This document shows positions 9,780 to 20,417 of a DNA stretch of 64,000 nt, one piece after another. Under the pieces are notes generated by a model. It saw nothing but the letters and a program-made list of their open reading frames with translations. It was not told the DNA's origin and searched no databases. Source of the stretch: Ariolimax columbianus. Taxonomy: Eukaryota; Mollusca; Gastropoda; Stylommatophora; Arionidae. How positions within the stretch are numbered: the first letter of the stretch is position 1; every line of letters starts with the position of its first letter. The stretch lies in assembly GCA_036924085.1 (NCBI GenBank), contig JAVGWX010000005.1:80178047-80242046 (forward strand). Direction: 5' to 3'. The position numbers and the translations under genes were made by a program.

Positions 9780-10440
9780 GGATCAGAAGGATGAGGTCTA
9801 CTCCAAGCTCGACGCCACACCTCCATCCCTCTACCCACTCCTCCCAGTCTACCCCTTCCCTTTTCCCAACGAATACAGTGAGTGGGTTGTGGAGCTTTAA
9901 ACGCCTCACTAGGCGCTAACCAAAGCGGCTTCGAAACAGTCATATGTCCTTCTGAATATATAACCTCAAATGGAAACACTGCCAGATTGATTTCTTGCCT
10001 TACCTCATTTGGCCTTAGAGTCACAAGCACATTGTTCAAACGAAAACAATATCCTCCGGTATATGTTCATGTCCAACGACCATCGGACCAAAAAGGATCT
10101 TGACCACATCCTAACAAGAAACCAAGGTCTAATTAAATCCTACAGGGTGTTTGTAGCGCAGAGGTTCTTTATATGACCGATCACCTCCTGCTTGTGTCCA
10201 GGGGTGTTGTTACGGTCTGATACAACACCGAAGCAAACAACTGGCAACAACATTAAATCACGATGCGTTGACTGCGTTTTGGTCACACAATATTTGATTG
10301 CAATTCACAACCGGTTTGCAACTTTGTACTTCTTGTTGGATCAAGTAGAATCAGCCTGGAACACGTCGGTCGTACACGAAGTTGCCAAGAAGGTCATATG
10401 TCTCACGAAACCTACATGATATATCCTGGAAGAGAAGAGT
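9780..10440 (+). pseudogene. Non-LTR retrotransposon remnant: endonuclease C-terminus and linker
   Basis: Conceptual translation in shifting + frames gives pieces of an AP-like endonuclease LINE ORF2. First comes DQKDEVYSKLDA near 9777, then GALNASLGANQSGFETVI (9889 on) where the family has a GDFNA-type catalytic motif, then NTARLISCLTSFGLRVTSTL. Next, in another frame, is RTKKDLDHILTRNQGLIKSY near 10085-10145, corresponding to the D-H region that ends the endonuclease. Further on, HNRFATLYFLLDQVESAWNT and EVAKKVICLTKP (10295-10415) match the linker between endonuclease and RT. The enzyme normally nicks target DNA to prime reverse transcription. Frames are interrupted several times and RT is absent: the RT should follow but the 49-bp satellite begins about 240 bases later. 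Assignment rests on remembered family patterns; the lineage is probably the same as the C2H2-finger LINE at 29640. Confidence 0.65.
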
Positions 10441-10677
10441 GGCAGACAGGAGCAGAAGCGATGTCGCGGAACGCAGGCGTCTCCAGAACATGCCCAGTGC
10501 TGGCGCAACAAAACTGATCGGGAGCATTATTACAAGACAGTAGCCAAGGAATGAGACGCAACAATTTTCAACCAGCGTATCGTGTCGTGCAATGAAAACC
10601 CTAACATCCGATTTCTTATCACAATCTAACTGCATCCTCCAGCTGACAAACAAACCCGACGGCAGAGGTCATGTTAC

Positions 10678-13600
10678 TCAACTTAAGAGATAACCAGCAA
10701 GTGAACTGAGTACTATAAGGATACCCTCAACTGAAGAGATAACCAGCAAGTGAACTGAGTTCTATAAGGATGCCCTCAACTGAAAAGATAACCAGCAAGT
10801 GAACTGAGTACTATAAGGATGCCCTCAACTGAAGAGATAACCAGCAAGTGAACTGAGTACTATAAGGATGCCATCAACTGAAAAGATAACCAGCAAGTGA
10901 ACTGAGTACTATAATGATGCCCTCAACTGAAGAGATAACCAGCAAGTGAACTGAGTAATATAAGGATGCCCTCAACTGAAGAGATAACCAGCAAGTGAAC
11001 TGAGTACTATAAGGATGCCATCAACTGAAGAGATAACCAGCAAGTGAACTGAGTACTATAATGATGCCCTCAACTGAAGAGATAACCAGCAAGTGAACTG
11101 AGTTCTATAAGGATGCCATCAACTGAAGAGATAACCAGCAAGTGAACTGAGTTCTATAAGGATGCCCTCAACTGAAGAGATAACCAGCAAGTGAACTGAG
11201 TTCTATAAGGATGCCCTCAACTGAAGAGATAACCAGCAAGTGAACTGAGTACTTTAATGATGCCCTCAACTGAAGAGATAACCAGCAAGTGAACTGAGTA
11301 CTATAAGGATGCCCTAAACTGAAGAGATAACCAGCACGTGAACTGAGTTCTATAATGATGCCCTCAACTGAAGAGATAACCAGCAAGTGAACTGAGTTCT
11401 ATAAGGATGCCCTCAACTGAAGAGATAACCAGCAAGTGAACTGAGTTCTATAATGATGCCCTCAACTGAAGAGATAACCAGCAAGTGAACTGAGTTCTAT
11501 AATGATGCCCTCAACTGAAGAGATAACCAGCAAGTGAACTGACTTCTATAATGATGCCCTCAACTGAAGAGATAACCAGCAAGTGAACTGAGTTCTATAA
11601 TGATGCCCTCAACTGAAGAGATAACCAGCAAGTGAACTGAGTTCTATAAGGATGCCATCAACTGAAGAGATAACCAGCAAGTGAACTGAGTTCTATAAGG
11701 ATGCCATCAACTGAAGAGATAACCAGCAAGTGAACTGAGTACTATAATGATGCCCTCAACTGAAGAGATAACCAGCAAGTGAACTGAGTTCTATAAGGAT
11801 GCCATTAACTGAAGAGATAACCAGCAAGTGAACTGAGTTCTATAAGGATGCCCTCAACTGAAGAGATAACCAGCAAGTGAACTTAGTACTATAATGATGC
11901 CCTCAACTGAAGATATAACCAGCAAGTGAACTGAGTTCTATAAGGATGCCCTCAACTGAAGATATAACCAGCAAGTGAACTGAGTACTATAATGATGCCC
12001 TCAACTGAAGAGATAACCAGCAAGTGAACTGAGTACTATAAGGATGCCCTCAACTGAAGAGATAACCAGCAAGTGAACTGAGTTCTATAATGATGCCCTC
12101 AACTGAAGAGATAACCAGCAAATGAACTGAGTTCTATAATGATGCCCTCAACTGAAGAGATAACCAGCAAGTGAACTGGGTACTATAATGATGCCCTCAA
12201 CTGAAGAGATAACCAGCAAGTGAACTGAGTTCTATAAGGATGCCCTCAACTGAAGAGATAACCAGCAAGTGAACTGAGTTCTATAAGGATGCCCTCAACT
12301 GAAGAGATAACCAGCAAGTGAACTGAGTTCTATAAGGATGCCCTCAACTGAAGAGATAACCAGCAAGTGAACTGAGTTCTATAAGGATGCCCTCAACTGA
12401 AGAGATAACCAGCAAGTGAACTGAGTTCTATAAGGATGCCCTCAACTGAAGAGATAACCAGCAAGTGAACTGAGTTCTATAATGATGCTCTCAACTGAAG
12501 AGATAACCAGCAAGTAAACTGAGTACTATAAGGATGCCATCAACTGAAGAGATAACCAGCAAGTGAACTGAGTTCTATAATGATGCCCTCAACTGAAGAG
12601 ATAACCAGCAAGTGAACTGAGTACTATAAGGATGCCCTCAACTGAAGAGATAACCAGCAAGTGAACTGAGTACTATAAGGATGCCCTCAACTGAAGAGAT
12701 AACCAGCAAGTGAACTGAGTACTATAAGGATGCCCTCAACTGAAAAGATAACCAGCAAGTGAACTGAGTACTATAATGATGCCCTCAACTGAAGAGATAA
12801 CCAGCAAGTGAACTGAGTAATATAAGGATGCCCTCAACTGAAGAGATAACCAGCAAGTGAACTGAGTACTATAAGGATGCCATCAACTGAAGAGATAACC
12901 AGCAAGTGAACTGAGTACTATAAGGATGCCATCAACTGAAGAGATAACCAGCAAGTGAACTGAGTTCTATAAGGATGCCCTCAACTGAAGAGATAACCAG
13001 CAAGTGAACTGAGTTCTATAAGGATGCCCTCAACTGAAGAGATAACCAGCAAGTGAACTGAGTACTTTAATGATGCCCTCAACTGAAGAGATAACCAGCA
13101 AGTGAACTGAGTACTATAAGGATGCCCTCAACTGAAGAGATAACCAGCACGTGAACTGAGTTCTATAATGATGCCCTCAACTGAAGAGATAACCAGCAAG
13201 TGAACTGAGTACTATAAGGATGACCTCAACTGAAGAGATAACCAGCAAGTGAACTGAGTTCTATAAGGATGCCCTCAACTGAAGAGATAACCAGCATGTG
13301 AACTTAGTACTATAATGATGCCCTCAACTGAAGATATAACCAGCAAGTGAACTGAGTTCTATAAGGATGCCCTCAACTGAAGATATAACCAGCAAGTGAA
13401 CTGAGTACTATAATGATGCCCTCAACTGAAGAGATAACCAGCAAGTGAACTGAGTACTATAAGGATGCCCTCAACTGAAGAGATAACCAGCAAGTGAACT
13501 GAGTTCTATAATGATGCCCTCAACTGAAGAGATAACCAGCAAATGAACTGAGTTCTATAATGATGCCCTCAACTGAAGAGATAACCAGCAAGTGAACTGG

Positions 13601-16561
13601 GTACTATAATGATGCCCTCAACTGAAGAGATAACCAGCAAGTGAACTGAGTTCTATAAGGATGCCCTCAACTGAAGAGATAACCAGCAAGTGAACTGAGT
13701 TCTATAAGGATGCCCTCAACTGAAGAGATAACCAGCAAGTGAACTGAGTTCTATAAGGATGCCCTCAACTGAAGAGATAACCAGCAAGTGAACTGAGTTC
13801 TATAAGGATGCCCTCAACTGAAGAGATAACCAGCAAGTGAACTGAGTTCTATAAGGATGCCCTCAACTGAAGAGATAACCAGCAAGTGAACTGAGTTCTA
13901 TAATGATGCTCTCAACTGAAGAGATAACCAGCAAGTAAACTGAGTACTATAAGGATGCCATCAACTGAAGAGATAACCAGCAAGTGAACTGAGTTCTATA
14001 ATGATGCCCTCAACTGAAGAGATAACCAGCAAGTGAACTGAGTACTATAAGGATGCCCTCAACTGAAGAGATAACCAGCAAGTGAACTGAGTACTATAAG
14101 GATGCCCTCAACTGAAGAGATAACCAGCAAGTGAACTGAGTACTATAAGGATGCCCTCAACTGAAAAGATAACCAGCAAGTGAACTGAGTACTATAATGA
14201 TGCCCTCAACTGAAGAGATAACCAGCAAGTGAACTGAGTAATATAAGGATGCCCTCAACTGAAGAGATAACCAGCAAGTGAACTGAGTACTATAAGGATG
14301 CCATCAACTGAAGAGATAACCAGCAAGTGAACTGAGTACTATAAGGATGCCATCAACTGAAGAGATAACCAGCAAGTGAACTGAGTTCTATAAGGATGCC
14401 CTCAACTGAAGAGATAACCAGCAAGTGAACTGAGTTCTATAAGGATGCCCTCAACTGAAGAGATAACCAGCAAGTGAACTGAGTACTTTAATGATGCCCT
14501 CAACTGAAGAGATAACCAGCAAGTGAACTGAGTACTATAAGGATGCCCTCAACTGAAGAGATAACCAGCACGTGAACTGAGTTCTATAATGATGCCCTCA
14601 ACTGAAGAGATAACCAGCAAGTGAACTGAGTACTATAAGGATGACCTCAACTGAAGAGATAACCAGCAAGTGAACTGAGTTCTATAATGATGCCCTCAAC
14701 TGAAGAGATAACCAGCAAGTGAACTGAGTTCTATAATGATGCCCTCAACTGAAGAGATAACCAGCAAGTGAACTGACTTCTATAATGATGCCCTCAACTG
14801 AAGAGATAACCAGCAAGTGAACTGAGTTCTATAATGATGCCCTCAACTGAAGAGATAACCAGCAAGTGAACTGAGTTCTATAAGGATGCCATCAACTGAA
14901 GAGATAACCAGCAAGTGAACTGAGTTCTATAAGGATGCCATCAACTGAAGAGATAACCAGCAAGTGAACTGAGTACTATAATGATGCCCTCAACTGAAGA
15001 GATAACCAGCAAGTGAACTGAGTTCTATAAGGATGCCATCAACTAAAGAGATAACCAGCAAGTGAACTGAGTTCTATAAGGATGCCCTCAACTGAAGAGA
15101 TAACCAGCAAGTGAACTTAGTACTATAATGATGCCCTCAACTGAAGATATAACCAGCAAGTGAACTGAGTTCTATAAGGATGCCCTCAACTGAAGATATA
15201 ACCAGCAAGTGAACTGAGTACTATAATGATGCCCTCAACTGAAGAGATAACCAGCAAGTGAACTGAGTACTATAAGGATGTCCTCAACTGAAGAGATAAC
15301 CAGCAAGTGAACTGAGTTCTATAATGATGCCCTCAACTGAAGAGATAACCAGCAAATGAACTGAGTTCTATAATGATGCCCTCAACTGAAGAGATAACCA
15401 GCAAGTGAACTGGGTACTATAATGATGCCCTCAACTGAAGAGATAACCAGCAAGTGAACTGAGTTCTATAAGGATGCCCTCAACTGAAGAGATAACCAGC
15501 AAGTGAACTGAGTTCTATAAGGATGCCCTCAACTGAAGAGATAACCAGCAAGTGAACTGAGTTCTACAAGGATGCCCTCAACTGAAGAGATAACCAGCAA
15601 GTGAACTGAGTTCTATAAGGATGCCCTCAACTGAAGAGATAACCAGCAAGTGAACTGAGTTCTATAAGGATGCCCTCAACTGAAGAGATAACCAGCAAGT
15701 GAACTGAGTTCTATAATGATGCTCTCAACTGAAGAGATAACCAGCAAGTAAACTGAGTACTATAAGGATGCCATCAACTGAAGAGATAACCAGCAAGTGA
15801 ACTGAGTTCTATAATGATGCCCTCAACTGAAGAGATAACCAGCAAGTGAACTGAGTACTATAAGGATGCCATCAACTGAAGAGATAACCAGCAAGTGAAC
15901 TGAGTACTATAAGGATGCCCTCAACTGAAGAGATAACCAGCAAGTGAACTGAGTACTATAAGGATGCCCTCAACTGAAGAGATAACCAGCAAGTGAACTG
16001 AGTACTATAAGGATGGCCTCAACTGAAGAGATAACCAGCAAGTGAACTGAGTACTATAAGGATGCCCTCAACTGAAGAGATAACCAGCAAGTGAACTGAG
16101 TACTATAAGGATGCCATCAACTGAAGAGATAACCAGCAAGTGAACTGAGTACTATAAGGATGCCATCAACTGAAGAGATAACCAGCAAGTGAACTGAGTA
16201 CTATAAGGATGCCCTCAACTGAAGAGATAACCAGCAAGTGAACTGAGTACTATAAGGATGCCATCAACTGAAGAGATAACCAGCAAGTGAACTGAGTACT
16301 ATAATGATGCCCTCAACTGAAGAGATAACCAGCAAGTGAACTGAGTACTATAATGATGCCCTCAACTGAAGAGATAACCAGCAAGTGAACTGAGTACTAT
16401 AAGGATGCCCTCAACTGAAGAGATAACCAGCAAGTGAACTGAGTACTATAATGATGCCTTCAACTGAAGAGATAACCAGCAAATAACTGAGTACTATAAT
16501 GATGCCATCAACTGAAGAGATAACCAGCAAGTGAACTGAGTACTATAATGATGCCCTCAAC
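10678..16561 (+). repeat. 49-bp satellite array, about 120 copies, with higher-order blocks
   Basis: The unit runs ctcaactgaagagataacca, gcaagtgaactgagttctat, aaggatgcc (10+10+10+10+9 = 49 bases). Common variants are tact/ttct, aagg/aatg and ccctc/ccatc. Rare variants recur at fixed distances: ctgggtac at 12178, 13599, 15412; gatgctctc at 12487, 13908, 15721; cacgtg at 11335, 13148, 14569. The offsets are 1421 (29 units) and 1813 (37 units). Near 16485 one unit has a 2-base deletion. The minus-strand ORF here is an artefact. Confidence 0.97.
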
Positions 16562-16725
16562 CGTCCAGCAGCTCTTCCATTCCACGAGTTCCAGAGAGCG
16601 ACCACAATTAACAAACGTCGGCTAGCTACCTGGGTTCTGAAACACCTACCACTGCAGATTTACGCGCCACCTTACATAGTCAAAATGTTATAAAAAAGGT
16701 TTTCAAAATACCATAGACCGAAAAA

Positions 16726-17028
16726 AAGAAGAATGCAGACATTCGACATGAGTTGGGCATAAAAGAGAACTGGTTCATCAATTCCATCATGAACAGAAAT
16801 TCAAACACTTTGGCTTACATCAACAAACGCACAGGTCTTGAGACAACGAAAATAGAAGGTTTGGTGCCAGGCAAGAGAGGCAGAGGCAGGCTAAGAAGGC
16901 CATGGCACCAAGATGTCAAGGGATGCTTGGACTTGAGTCTGGAGCAGGCTGGAGATTTGGCAAGAGATCGAGTTTCGTTCATACGGGCTGTCATGAGAGC
17001 GACGTTCTGCAAGGGACATACTACATGA
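16726..17028 (+). pseudogene. C-terminal fragment of a non-LTR retrotransposon polyprotein (RTE-like)
   Basis: An open frame of ~100 codons without an upstream ATG reads ADIRHELGIKENWFINSI, then LVPGKRGRGRLRRPWHQDVK and LSLEQAGDLARDRVSFIRAV. The block G-K-R-G-R-G-R...W...D-(V/I)-K followed by L-(A)-x-D-R is the conserved extreme C-terminus of several endonuclease/RT LINE proteins, where it follows the RT thumb. No RT domain is present upstream (the satellite is there), so only the end of the element survives, as expected from 5' truncation. It begins after a short A-rich stretch and stops at TGA 17026. It is distinct from the RNase H LINE family of this window. No TSD was identified. Confidence 0.7.
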
Positions 17029-17136
17029 TAATAGCAATGGGCATATGCGTATCAGAACTAACGCGTATATTTACAAATCGGAATGCCCAACATACGTCTT
17101 GCCGGTCGAGTCACTTTTTGAATCCACATGTGTATA

Positions 17137-17398
17137 AAGGTCGGGCGGCTTGGCTGACAAAAATTAACCACGTGGTCTACGATATGTGTACACCCCTGGT
17201 TTAAAACCCCAGTAGGAGGCTCACCCTGGGGGCCACTCTTCCCCTTCTCTCTTCTCTTACCTCACTCTGTTTCATTTGACTCTATCCTACAGTCACACTC
17301 TTACACAACTTTCACACGCGCCCTCATGGTGAGGCCCTTCCATTGCACTTTGTGTGGGCTAGCTTCTGAGGGCGCACAAACCTAGCGTAGGTACATAC
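17137..17398 (+). mobile_element. Possible tRNA-derived SINE (third type)
   Basis: Starts gggcggcttggctgac with an A-box-like stretch, followed ~50 bases later by a B-box-like ctggtttaaaacccc and a body beginning gtaggaggctcaccctgggg. Only one copy was seen, so the family call is weak. Confidence 0.35.
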
Positions 17399-17490
17399 AG
17401 ACGCACACATTCATCCAAGCACTGGTTTATGCGTCCTGATATCGCCCAATGGACTAACGGTCTGGGGTGGAAAATGGCACGCCTCCGCCA
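17399..17490 (+). repeat. Interspersed repeat fragment (family also at 7244)
   Basis: Aligns imperfectly with 7244-7335 over about 90 bases. Confidence 0.5.
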
Positions 17491-17898
17491 GTAGAAACTA
17501 GTGAGGCAAACATCTAAGCAAAAAAAAACAACTACATACATGACAAGCAGTTACTACACGCATCGCATGCAAGAGGTCAAGGAGCGAGATTGTAGCATGA
17601 AGTGTCCGACAGTTCATTCTCTGTAACAGTGTCTAGAACGGATCTTTCTTGGCCAATTTCTTGCCGCAACATGTATACTTACTTTTGCTTTTACAAGTTG
17701 AATAACTCACATTGTAAATTGTTCTAACTAAACGTTCTATCACAAGTAAATTCAATCATGTTCAGATTTGTTAACACATTTGAGTGGAATCAATTCACGT
17801 CAGAGGGACTCAAACACAAACTTACAAATCTCAAACACAGTTCACACATACACTAATTCCGGATGCGTCTAAAACGAGAATCTCGTGATATTTGACTT
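17491..17898. other. Nothing recognised
   Basis: No gene or repeat assigned. Confidence 0.5.
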
Positions 17899-18238
17899 GG
17901 CTTCGTTCGTTCTTAATATCCCGCTACCAAACCCTGAAAGGGCTTAAGTAGCAGGATGTTGTCCAGAGAACGGAATGCGTTGTGTCGTAGTTTACAGCTT
18001 GATTGCGATATTTGCACCTTTCGGTCCGACACATCGTACTTCAGCAGGCATTTTTTTAGTACGGGTTAGCCTTCCCTCTTCGAACTCTTCTGCTTTGTGA
18101 TTCTGCTCGGTTGCAGTCTGTTATCCCAGATATCCGCGTGGAGGTGTAGAAGGGTCTTGGCAGCTCTGGTTCGCTGGCCTTAACGCTAACAGTCAGCTAG
18201 GGTTCGCTGAACGCTGCAGCTCATGCACTGTTTCAGGT
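17899..18238 (-). mobile_element. SINE family 2, copy A
   Basis: The minus strand matches the copies at 40342, 46250 and 56342: gcatgagctgcagcg, then ggtgtagaagggtcttggca (as seen on +), a central ctgaagt/ccgaaaggtgcaaa region and the end (ccaaaccctgaaaggg on +) to gaacgaacgaagcc. It lacks the first ~18 bases of the other copies. Confidence 0.82.
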
Positions 18239-18619
18239 GACAGGTAGAAGACCCCGCGAACCTCCAATCCTCTTGTCGGATTTCCTCTGACAGTCTAGCA
18301 GCATCCAGCATTGTTAAAATCTGGAAATGTCTTTTGTGCGATAGTAGGCCATGCTTAATGTTACTCTATTGGGTCTGTGTTTACTATTTATATCTAGTCG
18401 ATGCAGCGCCTCCACATTTGTAACATGCTTGATGTCGTCACTTAGCACGTGGTCTATATATAGATGAATAGAAACTTTTGAGAAAAATATTATAGATTGT
18501 GTGATTGTATGATTGTGTGATTGTGTGTTATGCGATCATATTAGTCATATTATGTTATACATATTCGACATAACTACATATTATGGAACAGATAAAACTG
18601 TAAGTGAAGATCTACGGTC
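18239..18619. other. Nothing recognised
   Basis: Some short tgtgattgta-type repetition near 18500; otherwise featureless. Confidence 0.5.
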
Positions 18620-19090
18620 TGTATGTGATAACTTTAGCTATGTTATGTTATGATAGGCTTTGTTATGTTATACCGTGATATGTTGTCTTATGCATGTTAT
18701 GTTATACCATGCCTTGTTATGTTATGCTATGTTATACCATGCTATGGTATGTTATGATATGCTTTGTTAGGTTATACCATGTTATGTTATGTTATGCTAT
18801 GCTATGTTATACTATGATATGTTATGTTATTCTATGATATGTTATGCTATGCTTTGTTAGGTTATACCCTGCTATGTTATGCTACACTATGATTTGCTGT
18901 TATACTATGCTATCGTATGCTATCTTATGCTATGCTATGCTTTGTTATGTTATACATGCTATGTTATGTTATGCTATGCTATACTATATTGTGCTATGTT
19001 ATGCTATGATATGTTATGCTTTGTTATATTTTGAAATGTCATGTCAGACCATGCCATGGTGTTGAATGGAATGGTACTGTATACAATGTC
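18620..19090 (+). repeat. Degenerate 5-bp repeat (TATGT/TATGC)
   Basis: Runs of ttatgttatgctatg with scattered changes over ~470 bases; the 73-codon ORF inside is an artefact. Confidence 0.9.
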
Positions 19091-19630
19091 ACGATATATT
19101 ATGTTATAGTATACAGAATCGATAGTGAGTATCCAAAGTCTGGATGTGATTATTTTAATAACATTGTTATATTTCCGAGCCATAAAGAAAACAAACGGTT
19201 ACATACAAATTGTCATATTAATTGTGCTGAATTGGAAAGTACGGATGGCTATTAATACATTCAAGGATATCACGTTCTCCTCATCGCACGTGACCAGCGA
19301 ATAGACAAAGCAAATGCCTGTCACGATATACATACGCCATAACCTGTCAATCAGCTGTGGTCTGCCATCGGCGGAGACACGGTGGGTAGTATGCAGTGAT
19401 ATTCATGGCAGCAATGTTAACAAAATATTTACCATTTCATTGACTCATTGATTGATTCGTCATTTCGTTTTCAGCGAAGCATATGATCAGGTCACCACTA
19501 CAGCTGATCACTTTACAGTAAGCCTGTATCCAAGCACGTGCAGTGGCGGCTTCAATAGCAATGGTTTTATATGATGAGGTTAATAATAGCTGTCCATCGT
19601 CGTCGATGAGGACCGCCAACATCATCCTTG
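19091..19630. other. Mostly unrecognised; possible 3' end of the minus-strand LINE
   Basis: No protein assigned. The part nearest 19630 probably continues the LINE read on the minus strand. Confidence 0.4.
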
Positions 19631-19888
19631 TCACAGATTTACCTTTTGGGTGTGGGTGCGCATGTGGCTGAACAGGCCAATGCGGGCACGAAAACATCTG
19701 CTACATATCGGGCACACGAGGTTTGTAGAAGGTGATGGTGTTCCCGCTGTTCGTGATTTCCAGGTCTCGCGTCTGCTCTGGGCTTTCACAACACGGTCGT
19801 CTTCGCCGGTAGCTACATCCGATTTGACTGCGCTTCTCCAGTCAGATCTGTTTTGCGCAAGACATTCCCAGGCGTCGATGTCTATCTG
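19631..19888 (-). pseudogene. C-terminal C2H2-finger end of a non-LTR retrotransposon polyprotein
   Basis: Minus-strand frame ending at the stop 19631-19633. It reads AWECLAQNRSDWRSAV, a basic linker, then LVCPICSRCFRARIGLFSHM and RTHTQ. The second part is a C2H2 zinc finger (C-x2-C-x12-H-x3-H) that closes the ORF2 of one LINE group; the first is the conserved (D/N)R-x-x-W block just before it. The finger presumably binds nucleic acid. Only about 85 codons are intact; upstream RT is absent, consistent with 5' truncation. A second, more degraded copy of the same end is at 33355-33660 and a longer RT piece at 29640. Clade (CR1-like or other) cannot be fixed without a tree. Confidence 0.75.
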
Positions 19889-20347
19889 ATGAGGTTACTA
19901 GCCTCATAAACAACCCTCGTTAGTCGCCTTTGGCGATTTGATTGGAAGGCTACATTTACATTACGTTACATTAATGGAAATAATAAGTGGTTACAGTTGT
20001 AATATTCTTTTAAACAGGGTACACCTCTGTTCGTGTTGTTATTACATCCCACTGCATGCAAACTGAAACTCAAGCACTCATCATGTTTATTGGCGACGGA
20101 CACCTGTCCCATAAGCGGAATACCTACCTCTATAGTTATGTTCAGAAATCACTTACAAGAAACCCCAGAAAGAAAATGGAGATTGAAACACCTGCTTCAG
20201 CTGTGTGCTAGATTAGTTTAGTTCTCTTTAGTAAGGGCAGTCACCGTGTAGTGCTCTCAGTCCCATCGTCGGGATGGTGTAGAAAGGATAGCCATGATAT
20301 GAGTGGATAGCGGGCATAGATGATTAAGATCTTAAGGGGTGTGTGTG
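19889..20347. other. Nothing recognised
   Basis: Unassigned sequence up to the SINE target site. Confidence 0.5.
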
Positions 20348-20417
20348 ATTCTATCGTTCGGGGACGGCGTGAGCTAGTGGTTAAGTGACACGGCTCACAA
20401 CCTAATGTGCTGGTTCG

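Noticed and set aside
10678..16561. CRISPR-like array
   Set aside because: Units are contiguous 49-mers with no unique spacers, and the window is eukaryotic.
18844..19065. 73-codon Cys/Tyr/Leu ORF as a membrane peptide
   Set aside because: Produced by a degenerate TATGT/TATGC repeat.
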